Source: Mesorhizobium sp.
GTDB taxonomy: Bacteria > Pseudomonadota > Alphaproteobacteria > Rhizobiales > Rhizobiaceae
Length of the DNA stretch: 64,000 nt
NCBI RefSeq assembly: GCF_024710845.1
Contig: NZ_JANJTZ010000004.1
Span: 62,001-126,000 of the forward strand
Reading direction: 5' to 3'
The notes below the pieces were generated by a model. The model made no database searches. It was not told the origin of the DNA and saw only the letters and a list, made by a program, of their open reading frames with translations. Each line of letters starts with the position of its first letter. The first letter of the stretch is position 1. The translations under genes and the position numbers were made by a program. This document shows, piece after piece, positions 16,102 through 25,288 of this stretch.

Positions 16102-17259
16102 ATGCCCCTATTCATGACCGACGAGCAGACGATGATCGCGGAAGGCGTCCGTGCATTCGTCGAAGCCGAACTCCAGCCGCATGAAGCGCTGGTGGAGAAG
16201 CTCGATTCGGTGCCGGACGAGCTGTTTCGCGAGATCCAGCAGAAGGCGATCGCCGCGGGCTACTACGCGCTCAACATGCCCGAGGAGCTCGGGGGCGGCG
16301 GTCTCAACGCAAGCCAGCGCTGCGTCGCGGAGATCGAGTTCGGCCGCACCAGCCGGGCGCTCGCGGTCATCTGCAACCGGCCCGCGCCGATCCTGAAATC
16401 ATGCGTCGGCGACCAGATCGAAACCTATTTGAAGCCGGTCATCACCGGCGAGCGCTGGGAGTGCTTCGCGCTCACCGAACCGGGCACGGGTTCGGACGCG
16501 CGCGCCATCACCACGCGCGCCGTGCGCGACGGCGACGATTTCGTCGTCAACGGCACGAAGCAGTTCATCACCATGGCGATGCGGGCGGATTTCATCATCC
16601 TGTTCGCCGTAACCGGCGTGGAGAAGACGCCGAAGGGCGAAAGCAAGCGCATCACCGCGTTCCTCGTCGACAAGGACACGCCCGGAATCGAGGTGACCCC
16701 GCTCGACGTCGTCTCGAATCGCGGCATGAAGTCCTGCATCATCTCCTTCACCGACGTGCGCGTTCCGGCGCGCAACATCCTCGGCGGCGAGGGAAACGGC
16801 TTCGGCATCGCCAAGAGCTGGATCTTCTCCGGCCGCGTCATGCTGGCCGCGAATTGCATCGGGCTTGCCGAACGGGCCATGAAGATCGCGGCGCAGTGGG
16901 CAAACACCCGCACCGCGTTCGGGCAGCCCATCGGCCGCTTCCAGGGCACCGCCTTCAAGCTCGCCGACATGGCCATGGAGATCCACGCCACGCGGCTGAT
17001 GGTGCTCGACGGCGCGGCCAAGATGGACGCCGGCACGATCACCCAGCGCGAGGCTTCACAGGTCAACCTGTTCGGCTCGGAAATGGCCGGCCGCGTCACC
17101 GACAACGCCCTCCAGATCATGGGCGGCATGGGCATCACCAAGGACATGCCGCTGGAGCGCTTCTGGCGCGATGCGCGCGTCGAGCGCATCTGGGAAGGCA
17201 CCTCCGAGATCCATCGCGACATCATTTCGAAGGACGTGCTGCGGGAATTCGCCGCATGA
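16102..17259 (+). CDS. Acyl-CoA dehydrogenase
   Basis: 385 aa from the ATG at 16102 (MPLFMTDEQT), with AAGGA 10 bases upstream. It has all three ACAD domains: helical N-terminus, the middle FAD-binding CFALTEPGTGSDARAITTRA and FVVNGTKQFIT, and a C-terminal helical domain with ANTRTAFGQPIGRFQGT, IMGGMGITKDMPLERFWRD and ERIWEGTSEIHRD. The last contains the Glu (WEGTSE) that acts as catalytic base in many members. It forms an FAD flavoprotein tetramer that introduces the trans-2 double bond and passes electrons to ETF. It overlaps the next gene as ATGA. Chain specificity is unknown. Confidence 0.92.
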   Translation: MPLFMTDEQTMIAEGVRAFVEAELQPHEALVEKLDSVPDELFREIQQKAIAAGYYALNMPEELGGGGLNASQRCVAEIEFGRTSRALAVICNRPAPILKSCVGDQIETYLKPVITGERWECFALTEPGTGSDARAITTRAVRDGDDFVVNGTKQFITMAMRADFIILFAVTGVEKTPKGESKRITAFLVDKDTPGIEVTPLDVVSNRGMKSCIISFTDVRVPARNILGGEGNGFGIAKSWIFSGRVMLAANCIGLAERAMKIAAQWANTRTAFGQPIGRFQGTAFKLADMAMEIHATRLMVLDGAAKMDAGTITQREASQVNLFGSEMAGRVTDNALQIMGGMGITKDMPLERFWRDARVERIWEGTSEIHRDIISKDVLREFAA

Positions 17260-18038
17260 GTGCCGACCAGCGCATCAAGGTCACGCGCAACGGGGCGATC
17301 CTCGAAATCCTGTTCGACCATCCACCCGCCCACGCGGTGAACCAGAAGTTCAGCCACGACCTGACGGCCGCCATCCAGCTGCTCGAGGACGATCCGGATC
17401 TGAGGGTGGCGATCGTCTCGGCCACCGGCGACCGCATGTTCTCGGCCGGATGGGATCTGAAGGCAGTCGCGGCCGGCGAGACCGGCGAAGATTTCGGACC
17501 TTACGGATTCATGGGCCTGCAGCGCACGAAGATGTCGAAGCCGGTGATCGCGGCGGTGAACGGCCTGGCCGTCGGCGGCGGCTTCGAGTTCTCGCTCTTC
17601 GCGACCCTTGTCATCTGCGCCCCGCATGTCGAGTTCGGCCTGCCCGAGCTTCAGCGCGGCTTCATTCCGGAAGCCGGCGGCCTCTGGCGCGCCCACCGCC
17701 GCCTGCCTCACAACGTGGCCTCCGAACTGCTGTTGACCGGACGCCGGCTCACCGCCGAAGAGGGCCTGCGCCTCGGCTTCGTCAACCGCATCGTGCCGCG
17801 CGAGAGCCTGATGGATACCGCCCGCGACATGGCGGCCGGCATCGTTGCGTCGGCGCCGCTCGCGGTCGCCGCCTATCTCGAAGTTCTGCGCGAGGTCGAG
17901 ACGCTCTCCGACTCCGAGGCCTTCACGAAGCTCTATTCAGGCTTGCCCGCCCGCGACCGCATGCGGGCCTCCGACGACTTCGGCGAGGGCCCGCGGGCCT
18001 TTGCCGAGAAACGCACCCCGCAGTGGAAAGGACGCTGA
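17256..18038 (+). CDS. Enoyl-CoA hydratase, CaiD-like crotonase
   Basis: 260 aa. Crotonase fold with oxyanion-hole segments FSAGWDLKAV and NGLAVGGGFEFS, and the catalytic glutamate region FGLPELQRGFIPEAGG. The C-terminus GPRAFAEKRTPQWKGR is strikingly like CaiD (crotonobetainyl-CoA hydratase). The start overlaps the preceding dehydrogenase stop as ATGA. It hydrates the enoyl-CoA made by the flanking dehydrogenases. The CaiD likeness might hint at a substrate with a bulky or polar gamma substituent, but no CaiB-type CoA transferase is present, so carnitine itself is not favoured. Confidence 0.88.
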   Translation: MSADQRIKVTRNGAILEILFDHPPAHAVNQKFSHDLTAAIQLLEDDPDLRVAIVSATGDRMFSAGWDLKAVAAGETGEDFGPYGFMGLQRTKMSKPVIAAVNGLAVGGGFEFSLFATLVICAPHVEFGLPELQRGFIPEAGGLWRAHRRLPHNVASELLLTGRRLTAEEGLRLGFVNRIVPRESLMDTARDMAAGIVASAPLAVAAYLEVLREVETLSDSEAFTKLYSGLPARDRMRASDDFGEGPRAFAEKRTPQWKGR

Positions 18039-18042
18039 ACAG

Positions 18043-19185
18043 ATGGATTTCGAACTCTCCGAACAGCAGAGGCTGATGCGGGACAGCCTGCGGTCGTTCC
18101 TGACACGCGAGTGCCCGATCGAATATGTCAGGGCGTGCGACGAGGACGAGCGGTTTCCGTTCGAGCTCTACGACAAGCTCGCCGCCGAAGGCTGGCTCGG
18201 CCTGCCGATCCCCGAAGCCTATGGCGGCATGGGCGGAAGCTGTACCGACCTCGCGGTCTTCCTCGAAGAGTTCGCCCGCCACTTCGAAGCCGGAGCGAAT
18301 ATCTTCTATACGACGATCGTCATCGCGACCGACGCGATTACCCATTTCGGCACCGAGGAGCAGAAGCGCGAGCTCTTGCCGAAACTGGCCAGGGGCGAGA
18401 TCCGTTTCGCCTTCTCGCTGTCGGAGCCGAACTCCGGATCCGACGCGGCGAGCCTGCGCACGCGGGCGGTGCTGGAAGGAGACCAATGGGTGATCAATGG
18501 GCAGAAGATGTTCTGCTCCTGCGCCCAGGAAGCCGACTATATCCTGCTGATGGCCCGCTCCGACGCGGAAGCGCCCAAGCACAAGGGCATCACCATGTTT
18601 CTGCTCAACCCCAAGACACCCGGGGTCGAGATCCGCAAGCTCAAGAAGCTCGGCCTGAAACCGATGGATCTGAACGAGATCTTCCTGTCGGACGTGCGCC
18701 TGCCGAAGGACGCCATCATCGGCACGGTGAACAATGGCTGGAGCAATGCGCTGAAGACGCTCGATTACGAGCGCTGCTGCCTGTCGGCCGTCAATGTCGG
18801 CGCCGCGCAGACCGTTCTCGACAAATCGGTCGCCTACACCAACGAGCGCGAGCAGTTCGGCCAGAAGATTTCGAGCTTCCAGCTCACACGCGCCAAGCTC
18901 GCCGACATGGACATGGAGATCGAGGCCGCCCGCCTCCTGCTCTACCGGAGCGCCAATCTCGTCGATCGGGGCATCCCGAACAACAAGGAGAGCGCGATGG
19001 CCAATCTCTATTCCTCGGAGACCTATGTCCGCGCCGCGCTCAACGGCATGCGCATGATGGGCGGCTGGGGCTATCTGATGGAGTTCGACATGCAGCGCCA
19101 TTTCCGCGATTCCAAGCTCGCCGAAATTGGCGGCGGCACGTCGGAGATCCTGCGCATCATCATCTCCCGCGAGATCACGAAGTGA
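18043..19185 (+). CDS. Acyl-CoA dehydrogenase, second paralogue
   Basis: 380 aa from the ATG at 18043 (MDFELSEQQR), four bases after the hydratase stop. It has FAFSLSEPNSGSDAAS (FAD/substrate-binding middle domain), WVINGQKMFCSCAQEAD, and the C-terminal NEREQFGQKISSFQ and MMGGWGYLMEFDMQRHFRD. It ends with LAEIGGGTSEILRIII; Gly replaces the usual Glu of the (Y/W)EGT-type base motif (EIGGGTSE), so the catalytic base may sit elsewhere. CaiA-like in general character. Its divergence from the first dehydrogenase suggests a second oxidation round or a modified chain. Confidence 0.9.
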   Translation: MDFELSEQQRLMRDSLRSFLTRECPIEYVRACDEDERFPFELYDKLAAEGWLGLPIPEAYGGMGGSCTDLAVFLEEFARHFEAGANIFYTTIVIATDAITHFGTEEQKRELLPKLARGEIRFAFSLSEPNSGSDAASLRTRAVLEGDQWVINGQKMFCSCAQEADYILLMARSDAEAPKHKGITMFLLNPKTPGVEIRKLKKLGLKPMDLNEIFLSDVRLPKDAIIGTVNNGWSNALKTLDYERCCLSAVNVGAAQTVLDKSVAYTNEREQFGQKISSFQLTRAKLADMDMEIEAARLLLYRSANLVDRGIPNNKESAMANLYSSETYVRAALNGMRMMGGWGYLMEFDMQRHFRDSKLAEIGGGTSEILRIIISREITK

Positions 19186-20363
19186 CACTGGCAGGCGATC
19201 ATATCGGCACGCTCGCGGTTCATGCGGGTCACGCGCCGGAGGATCATCTGGGGGCGGCGGTGCCGCCCCTCTACCAGAGCGTGACGTTCGTCGCTCCCGA
19301 CAGCGATACGCTGGAAGCGATCAATGACGGACGTCAGCGCGGCTACGTCTACAGCCGCATCCGGAACCCGACCGTATTGGCCGCGGAACAGAGGCTGGCC
19401 GCACTTGAGGGCGCACAATCTGCCGTCCTCTTCGCCTCCGGCATGGCCGCTGTCGCCGGCGCGCTCGATCCGTTCCTGAAGGCCGGCGACGAACTGGTTG
19501 CCCTGCCCGACATCTATGGCGGCACGCTGCGCTATTTCAGCGAGATCCTGCCGCAACGCGGGATCGATGTGCGCTGGGCCCGGTCGCTCGATGCCACCGA
19601 CGTCGCCGCCTGCGTCAGCCCCAGGACGAAGATCATCTACGCCGAGACGCCGACGAACCCGCTGGTTCGGATCGTCGATCTTCCCGCTCTCGCTCAACTG
19701 GCCGTCCAGGCGTCGGCAATGCTCGTCGTCGACGGGACGCTGGGTGGGCCGCTAAACCAGAAGCCGCTTGATCTTGGCACGCACCTGCTCATCCATTCCG
19801 GCTCCAAGTACCTGAACGGCCACGGCGACGTTCTCGCCGGCGCTGTCGTTGGATCGCGTGACCTGACGCGGCGAGTCCGCTCCGCCCAGCAGGCGAGCGG
19901 GGCGGTCATGGATCCCCACGCCGCCTGGCTTCTGATGCGCGGCATGGCGACCTACGAACTGCGCATGCAGCGGCACAATGCCACCGGGCTGGCGGTCGCG
20001 CGCTTTCTCGAACAGCATGGAGCGGTTCGGAAAGTCCATTTCCCGGGCCTCGCCTCGCATCCTGATCACCAATTGGCGCTGCAACAGATGTCCGGCTTCG
20101 GCGGGTTGATCTCCTTCGAGGTTGCTGACGCGCAGGCGGCGCGGCGGGTCGTCGATCGCACGCGCCTGTTCGGCATCGGACCCAGCATCGGCGGCATCGA
20201 GAGCCTCATCAGCCAGCCGGGAAATACCTCGCACCATTCGGTGCCGCCGCAGCGGCGGCTCGAAATGGGCATCACGCCCGGCCTCGTGCGCATCTCGGTC
20301 GGAATCGAAGACGCACGAGATCTCGTTGCAGACCTTGCCCAGGCGCTGGAGGCCACCGAATGA
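19182..20363 (+). CDS. PLP-dependent C-S lyase family enzyme (Cys/Met metabolism, cystathionine/methionine gamma-lyase type)
   Basis: 393 aa from a GTG overlapping the dehydrogenase stop as GTGA. Family hallmarks: HAGHAPEDHLGAAVPPLYQS, YVYSRIRNPTV, FASGMAAVAGAL, YAETPTNPLVRIVD and the Schiff-base lysine in HSGSKYLNGHGDV, with a C-terminus (HHSVPPQRRLEMGITPGLVRIS) of the gamma-lyase/synthase type. Members cleave or form C-S bonds by beta/gamma elimination or replacement. Finding it inside a beta-oxidation operon, coupled to a dihydropyrimidinase, is unusual and suggests C-S cleavage of the catabolised compound. Lyase or synthase activity cannot be told by eye. Confidence 0.88.
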   Translation: MTLAGDHIGTLAVHAGHAPEDHLGAAVPPLYQSVTFVAPDSDTLEAINDGRQRGYVYSRIRNPTVLAAEQRLAALEGAQSAVLFASGMAAVAGALDPFLKAGDELVALPDIYGGTLRYFSEILPQRGIDVRWARSLDATDVAACVSPRTKIIYAETPTNPLVRIVDLPALAQLAVQASAMLVVDGTLGGPLNQKPLDLGTHLLIHSGSKYLNGHGDVLAGAVVGSRDLTRRVRSAQQASGAVMDPHAAWLLMRGMATYELRMQRHNATGLAVARFLEQHGAVRKVHFPGLASHPDHQLALQQMSGFGGLISFEVADAQAARRVVDRTRLFGIGPSIGGIESLISQPGNTSHHSVPPQRRLEMGITPGLVRISVGIEDARDLVADLAQALEATE

Positions 20364-21769
20364 ACGATCTGGTCATCGCCAATGGTCTCGTGGTCCTGCC
20401 CGAAGGGCCGCAAAAAGCCGACGTGATCATTGCCGGCGAGACGATTGTCGGCATCGCGGACCCCGGCACCGGCCGTGGCGCGCGTGTGGTCGACGCGGGC
20501 GGCCGGATCGTGCTGCCGGCTGGTGTCGATCCCCACGTTCACCTGCTTGTCGGATTCATGGGCCAGCGCAGCGTCTACGACTTCGAATCGGGCGGCATCG
20601 CCGCGCTGCGCGGCGGCACGACGGCGATCGTCGATTTCGCGCTTCAGCGGCGCGGCGGCTCGATCCTGAAAGGCTTCCACTACCGCCGAAAGCAGGCCGA
20701 CGAGTTCGTGACGCTGGACTATGGCCTGCACCAGATCGTCACGGACGTGAACAAGGACAGCCTCGCCGAACTGGCGCAATTGCGCGCGGAAGGCGTCGCG
20801 TCGCTCAAGGTCTACATGATCTATGAGGATGACGGGCTGAAGCTGGAGGACGGCCAGCTCTACGCTCTGATGCAGCAGGCGGCGAAAGACGATCTGATGC
20901 TCGTCCTGCACGCGGAGAACGCCGGCATCATCGAGCGCCTGCGCGCCGAAGCGGTCGCGGCCGGCCACACCCATCCGCGCTGGCATGCGGCGACACGCCC
21001 GCCGATCACCGAAGTGGAGGCGATCCAGCGCGCCATCCTGTTCTCCGAGGATACCGGCTGCGGCATCCATATCCTGCATCTGGTCGCCCAGGGCGGACTG
21101 CCGCTCGTAGAGGCGGCGCGCCGCCGTGGGTTGCCGGTCACTGCCGAGACATGCACGCATTACCTAGCGCTCGATGACAGCGCGCTGGAGCGCGACAACC
21201 CACACGAATACGTCATGAGCCCGCCGCTGCGGTCTCTCGAAAACCAGGCAGCACTCTGGGAAGGGCTCAAGTCGGGCGTGCTGTCCGCGGTGACCTCCGA
21301 CGAGGTGTCCTATTCCGCCATGGCCAAGGCGATGGGCGCCGGCTCGTTCGCGACGATCGCCAATGGCTGCACCGGCATCGAAGCGCGGCTGCCGGTGCTC
21401 TACACGCTGGGCGTCGCGCAGGGACGCCTGTCCCTGCAGCGTTTCGCCGAGCTGTTCTCCACCTGGCCCGCCGACATCTTCGGTTTCGGTGACCGCAAGG
21501 GCCGCATCGCACCGGGCTATGATGCCGACCTTGTCGTCATCGACCCGGAGACCCGCCGCATGATGAGCCGGGACAGCGACTACGGCGACATCGGCTACAA
21601 TCCCTACGAGGGCATGGAGCTCACCGGCTGGGCGCGGCAGACGATCTACCGCGGCAAGGTCGTGGTCGAGGATGGAAAGTTCCTCGGCACGCGGGGCCAA
21701 GGACGCTTCCTGAAACGCGGCGCGCCGCGCCGGCCGGACATCGCTCCCGATGGCGGAGCAGCGGCCTGA
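20360..21769 (+). CDS. Dihydropyrimidinase / D-hydantoinase-family cyclic amidohydrolase
   Basis: 469 aa. Binuclear-metal amidohydrolase ligands are visible: HVH (His59, His61) in DPHVHLLV, the lysine that would be carboxylated (Lys150 in ASLKVYM), His184 (LHAEN), His240 (IHILHL) and an Asp in VTSDEVSYS. The last motif has Glu where many hydantoinases have His-Cys (SDHCPF), so the substrate pocket may differ. The family hydrolyses cyclic ureides and imides to N-carbamoyl acids. ATGA overlap with the PLP gene and one-base overlap with the carbamoyl amidohydrolase make a ring-opening plus decarbamoylation module. Confidence 0.9.
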   Translation: MNDLVIANGLVVLPEGPQKADVIIAGETIVGIADPGTGRGARVVDAGGRIVLPAGVDPHVHLLVGFMGQRSVYDFESGGIAALRGGTTAIVDFALQRRGGSILKGFHYRRKQADEFVTLDYGLHQIVTDVNKDSLAELAQLRAEGVASLKVYMIYEDDGLKLEDGQLYALMQQAAKDDLMLVLHAENAGIIERLRAEAVAAGHTHPRWHAATRPPITEVEAIQRAILFSEDTGCGIHILHLVAQGGLPLVEAARRRGLPVTAETCTHYLALDDSALERDNPHEYVMSPPLRSLENQAALWEGLKSGVLSAVTSDEVSYSAMAKAMGAGSFATIANGCTGIEARLPVLYTLGVAQGRLSLQRFAELFSTWPADIFGFGDRKGRIAPGYDADLVVIDPETRRMMSRDSDYGDIGYNPYEGMELTGWARQTIYRGKVVVEDGKFLGTRGQGRFLKRGAPRRPDIAPDGGAAA

Positions 21770-22992
21770 TGAGCACCCTGCGCGCCGACTTCGACGCGAT
21801 CGCCGCCATAGGCCGCGATCCCGAGGGCGGCTGGACGAGACCGGCCTACGGTGCCGGCGAAAGCGAGGCGCATCGCTGGTTCGCGGCGGCGGCCGAGGCT
21901 GCGGGCCTCTCGGTCAGGCAGGACGCTTTCGGCAACTCGATTGCCCGCCGCGAGGGACGTCCTGGGACGCCGGCCATCGCTATCGGCTCGCATCTCGACA
22001 CGGTCACGCGCGGCGGTCCTTTCGACGGCGCGCTGGGCGTGCTCGCAGGCCTGGAAATCGCCCGCCGGGTCGTGCCCGGACCGGACGATCTCGCGCTCGA
22101 AATCATCGCCTTCCGCGACGAGGAGGGCCGCTTCGGCGCCCTGACCGGCAGCCGGGCGATGACGGGCGACCTGCCGGCCGACGCACTGTCGACGATGCGC
22201 GACACCGACGGAACCGGCCTGCGGAGCGCGATGCGGGATGCGGGTTTCCCCGTCGACTCTCCTCTCGCCGCCAGGCGCAACCTGTCGGAACTCGCTGCCT
22301 ATCTCGAGCTCCACATCGAGCAGGGGCCGGTTCTCGAAACAGGCGGCGAGAGCATCGGCATCGTCACGGCGATCGCCGGACAGAAGCGCCTGGCGGTCCG
22401 CTTTGCCGGCACTGCCGGTCACGCCGGCACGACGCCGATGGAGCTTCGCCATGACGCGTTCGCGGCGGCGGCCGAGTTCGCCGTCGGCTTCCGCGACATG
22501 ATCGTAAAGGAAGGGCAAGGCAGCGCGCGCGGCACGATCGGCATCGTCAAGACGAACCCCAATCAGGGCAACGTGATCCCGAGCGACGTGCGCATCGGCC
22601 TGGAGATCCGCGACGCGTCGGCGGAGCTTCTCACCCTGCTGGCGGGACGCACCGTGACGATCGCAGCCAAGACGGCGAAGCGGCACGGCGTAGAGGTCAG
22701 CCACCGTCTTGTCTACGAGGCGGCTCCCGTTCCGATGGCCCCTCGCCTGGTGGACCTCCTGGAGGCCCAGGCCCGCGCGGCCGGACATGCGAGCCGCCGC
22801 TTGCTGTCGGGCGCGAACCACGATGCCGGCATCCTGGGCGCCCACATTCCGGCCGCCATGCTTTTCGTCCCCTCGCGCGGCGGCGTCAGCCACACCCCTG
22901 AAGAACATACCGATTGGCACCACATCGAAGCGGCGGTCGCCGTGCTCGAAGGGTGCGTCCGCCGGCTGATTTCGGCCGAACACACCATATGA
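21769..22992 (+). CDS. M20-family N-carbamoyl-amino-acid hydrolase / allantoate amidohydrolase
   Basis: 407 aa. Metal-binding GSHLDTVTRGGPFDGALGV, EIIAFRDEEGRFG, ELHIEQGPVLE and a C-terminal HTPEEHTDW are typical of the HyuC/AllC/beta-ureidopropionase branch of M20 peptidases. GHAGTTPM marks the dimerisation or lid segment. The expected reaction is hydrolysis of an N-carbamoyl group to free amine, CO2 and ammonia. Its start overlaps the dihydropyrimidinase stop by one base, so it most likely acts on that enzyme's product. Confidence 0.9.
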   Translation: MSTLRADFDAIAAIGRDPEGGWTRPAYGAGESEAHRWFAAAAEAAGLSVRQDAFGNSIARREGRPGTPAIAIGSHLDTVTRGGPFDGALGVLAGLEIARRVVPGPDDLALEIIAFRDEEGRFGALTGSRAMTGDLPADALSTMRDTDGTGLRSAMRDAGFPVDSPLAARRNLSELAAYLELHIEQGPVLETGGESIGIVTAIAGQKRLAVRFAGTAGHAGTTPMELRHDAFAAAAEFAVGFRDMIVKEGQGSARGTIGIVKTNPNQGNVIPSDVRIGLEIRDASAELLTLLAGRTVTIAAKTAKRHGVEVSHRLVYEAAPVPMAPRLVDLLEAQARAAGHASRRLLSGANHDAGILGAHIPAAMLFVPSRGGVSHTPEEHTDWHHIEAAVAVLEGCVRRLISAEHTI

Positions 22993-23002
22993 GCTTTCCC
23001 GC

Positions 23003-24667
23003 ATGACCGACGGAAATCCCCAATCGCCGTTCTGGCCTGCCGGCCTGGACTTTCATCTGCCGGTCGCGCCGGGCAACGCGTTCACCAATCTTCTCAACGC
23101 CACCCGGCGCGATCCCGGACACCCTGCCCTGCTCTACTACGGCGCGGTCACCAGCTACGGCAAACTGCTCGCCGACGCGGAAGCGCTTGCCGGCTATCTC
23201 CAGAACCGCTGCGGCGTGCGCAAGGGCGACCGCGTGCTGATCGACATGCAGAACAGCCCCCAGTTCGTCACCGCCTTCCAGGCGGTCCTGCGCGCCGATG
23301 CCGTCGTCGTACCGGTCAATCCGATGAACATGGCGGCCGAACTGGAGCATTACGTCGCCGACAGCGGCGCATCCGTCGCCATCATCGGCGACGAACTCGT
23401 CGAGCGCTTCGCCTCGCTGGCCAACCGGCCCGAGCATGTGATCGTCGCGCGCTATGCGGACGCAGCGCCCGCCGACTGCAAATACCAGCTGCCCGAGGTG
23501 ATGTTGCGGGCGCCGACCGACCTGCCGACCGAGCGCTTCACCTGGTTCGCCGACGTGATCGCGGCTAGGGAGCAACCTTCCGCGATGACGGCCGGCGACG
23601 ACGACCTCGCGGTGATGCCCTACACCTCAGGCACGACGGGGCATCCCAAGGGATGCATGCAGCCGCACCGGTCGCTGAAGTTCACCGCGGTCGCGCAGGC
23701 GATTTGGTACGGCTTCGACCACAACAGCGTCCTCACCGCCTTCATGCCGCTCTTCCACGTCGCCGGCATGCAGGCGTCGATGGGCGGCGGCCTCTATGCC
23801 GGCGCGACGCTGCTGCTGCTCACCCGGTGGAACCGCGACCTCGTCGCTCCGCTGTTCATCGAGCACGGCGTCACCTTCTGGTCGGCAGCGCCGACGATGA
23901 TCGTCGACGTGATGGCCGGCGACCAGTTCGACGAGCGCGCCTTCGAGAAGCTCAAGGTGTTGACGGGCGGCGGATCCTCGATGCCGACGGCCCTCGCCGA
24001 GCAACTGGAGAAGCGCTACGGGCTGCGCTTCTGCGAAGGCTATGGCCTGTCCGAGACCATGTCGGCCACCCACATCAACCCGACCGCGCGCCCCAAGCCG
24101 CAATGCCTCGGCATTCCGATCTTCGACACCTATTCGCTGATCGTGAAGCCGGAGACGACCGAGGAACTGCCGAATGGCGAAGTCGGCGAACTGCTGATCG
24201 CCGGTCCGCAGCTGATGCGAGGCTACTGGAACCATCCCGAAGCCGATCGCGAGGCTTTCGTCACCATCGGCGGGCGGCGCTACCTGCGCACCGGCGACAT
24301 GGCCTACCGCGACGACGAGGGCTACTATTTCATCGTCGACCGGCTGAAGCGCATGATCAACGTCTCCGGCTACAAGGTCTGGCCGGCCGAATGCGAGGCG
24401 CTGCTCTACCGTCATCCGGATGTGCAGGAGTGCTGCGTGATCGCCGTGTCCGATCCCTATCGCGGCGAGTCGGTCAAGGCTTTCGTCACCCTGCGGCCAC
24501 AGGCGCGCGGGAAGGTCAGCGAGGACGATATCATCAACTTCGCCCGCGGCGTCATGGCCGCCTACAAGGTGCCGCGCGCCGTCGCCTTCGTCGACGCGCT
24601 GCCGCGCTCCGGCAGCAACAAGATCGACTGGCGCCGGCTTCAGGAACAGGAGCAGGCAGCCACGTGA
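23003..24667 (+). CDS. AMP-forming acyl-CoA ligase
   Basis: 554 aa, full-length ANL enzyme. A3 motif YTSGTTGHPKGCMQ, A5-like EGYGLSE, A7/A8 region YLRTGDMAYRDDEGYYFIVDRLKRMINVSGYKVWP, and the C-terminal catalytic lysine in LPRSGSNKIDW. It activates a carboxylic acid to the acyl-AMP and then the CoA thioester. It stands 10 bases after the carbamoyl amidohydrolase and is the only ligase in this operon, so it is the probable entry point to the beta-oxidation enzymes encoded upstream. Similar in layout to medium-chain and CaiC/FadD-type ligases; substrate inferred only. Confidence 0.9.
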   Translation: MTDGNPQSPFWPAGLDFHLPVAPGNAFTNLLNATRRDPGHPALLYYGAVTSYGKLLADAEALAGYLQNRCGVRKGDRVLIDMQNSPQFVTAFQAVLRADAVVVPVNPMNMAAELEHYVADSGASVAIIGDELVERFASLANRPEHVIVARYADAAPADCKYQLPEVMLRAPTDLPTERFTWFADVIAAREQPSAMTAGDDDLAVMPYTSGTTGHPKGCMQPHRSLKFTAVAQAIWYGFDHNSVLTAFMPLFHVAGMQASMGGGLYAGATLLLLTRWNRDLVAPLFIEHGVTFWSAAPTMIVDVMAGDQFDERAFEKLKVLTGGGSSMPTALAEQLEKRYGLRFCEGYGLSETMSATHINPTARPKPQCLGIPIFDTYSLIVKPETTEELPNGEVGELLIAGPQLMRGYWNHPEADREAFVTIGGRRYLRTGDMAYRDDEGYYFIVDRLKRMINVSGYKVWPAECEALLYRHPDVQECCVIAVSDPYRGESVKAFVTLRPQARGKVSEDDIINFARGVMAAYKVPRAVAFVDALPRSGSNKIDWRRLQEQEQAAT

Positions 24668-25131
24668 CCGACCCCGACAGCATCAGCCAGATCTGGCTGG
24701 AAGACTTCATCCCCGGAGCCGTCCTCACCTCGCCTTCAAGGCTCGTGACGACCGACGACATCGACGCGTGGGCGGCGCTCACCGGCGAACGACATCCCGT
24801 CCACATGGACGACGCTTTCGCGCGCGCGGCCGGCTTTCGCGGACGCGTCGCGCACGGGCTTTTCAGCCTCGCCCTGATCGAAGGGCTGAAGGCCGGTCTT
24901 GGCGTCTTCGAGCGAAGCGTCATCGCCTCGCTCGGCTGGAACAATGTGAAGTTCTCCGCCCCGCTCTATCCCGGCGAGAGCGTCCATCTGCGGCTGACAC
25001 TCGTGTCGAAGCGCGACAGTTCCAAACCGGGCAAAGGCATCGCCGAAGAACGCGGCGTTCTCGTCAAGGAGGACGGAACCGAGGTCGTTAGCGGCGACCA
25101 TGTCATCATCCTCCTGTCGCGACCCGACTGA
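24664..25131 (+). CDS. Single-domain MaoC-like dehydratase
   Basis: 155 aa from a GTG overlapping the ligase stop as GTGA. One hotdog domain with the hydratase motif TGERHPVHMDDAFARAAGFRG followed by RVAHGLFSLAL, similar to PhaJ-type (R)-enoyl-CoA hydratases. YPGESVHLRLTLVSKRDS is the second conserved strand. Last gene of the plus-strand operon that begins at 16102. It provides an (R)-specific hydration complementing the crotonase. Confidence 0.87.
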   Translation: MTDPDSISQIWLEDFIPGAVLTSPSRLVTTDDIDAWAALTGERHPVHMDDAFARAAGFRGRVAHGLFSLALIEGLKAGLGVFERSVIASLGWNNVKFSAPLYPGESVHLRLTLVSKRDSSKPGKGIAEERGVLVKEDGTEVVSGDHVIILLSRPD

Positions 25132-25196
25132 CCAGTTGCCAGAGAGTCGGCCGACATTGACTTCTCCTTCCGTCACCCCTAATCAGACATGACAAA

Positions 25197-25211
25197 TTCC
25201 GATTTTCGGAA
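25197..25211 (+). promoter_or_regulatory. Perfect palindrome TTCCGA-N3-TCGGAA upstream of the IclR gene
   Basis: TTCCGATTTTCGGAA is a perfect 6-3-6 inverted repeat about 80 bases before the IclR start at 25289. Related, less perfect elements lie directly after the same gene at 26053-26075, before the next operon. The size and TTCCG/CGGAA character suit an IclR-type operator and autoregulation. Confidence 0.5.
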
Positions 25212-25288
25212 GTTTATATCGCCTCGGAATGCGGGAAACGCGTCGGGCCCCCGGCGACCTCGCTGTCCCGGGAAGGAGTCGGTGGTTC

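Noticed and set aside
17256-18038. Carnitine catabolism as the role of the CaiD-like operon
   Set aside because: No CaiB-type CoA transferase, betaine transporter or carnitine dehydrogenase is present, whereas ureide and C-S enzymes are built into the same operon.
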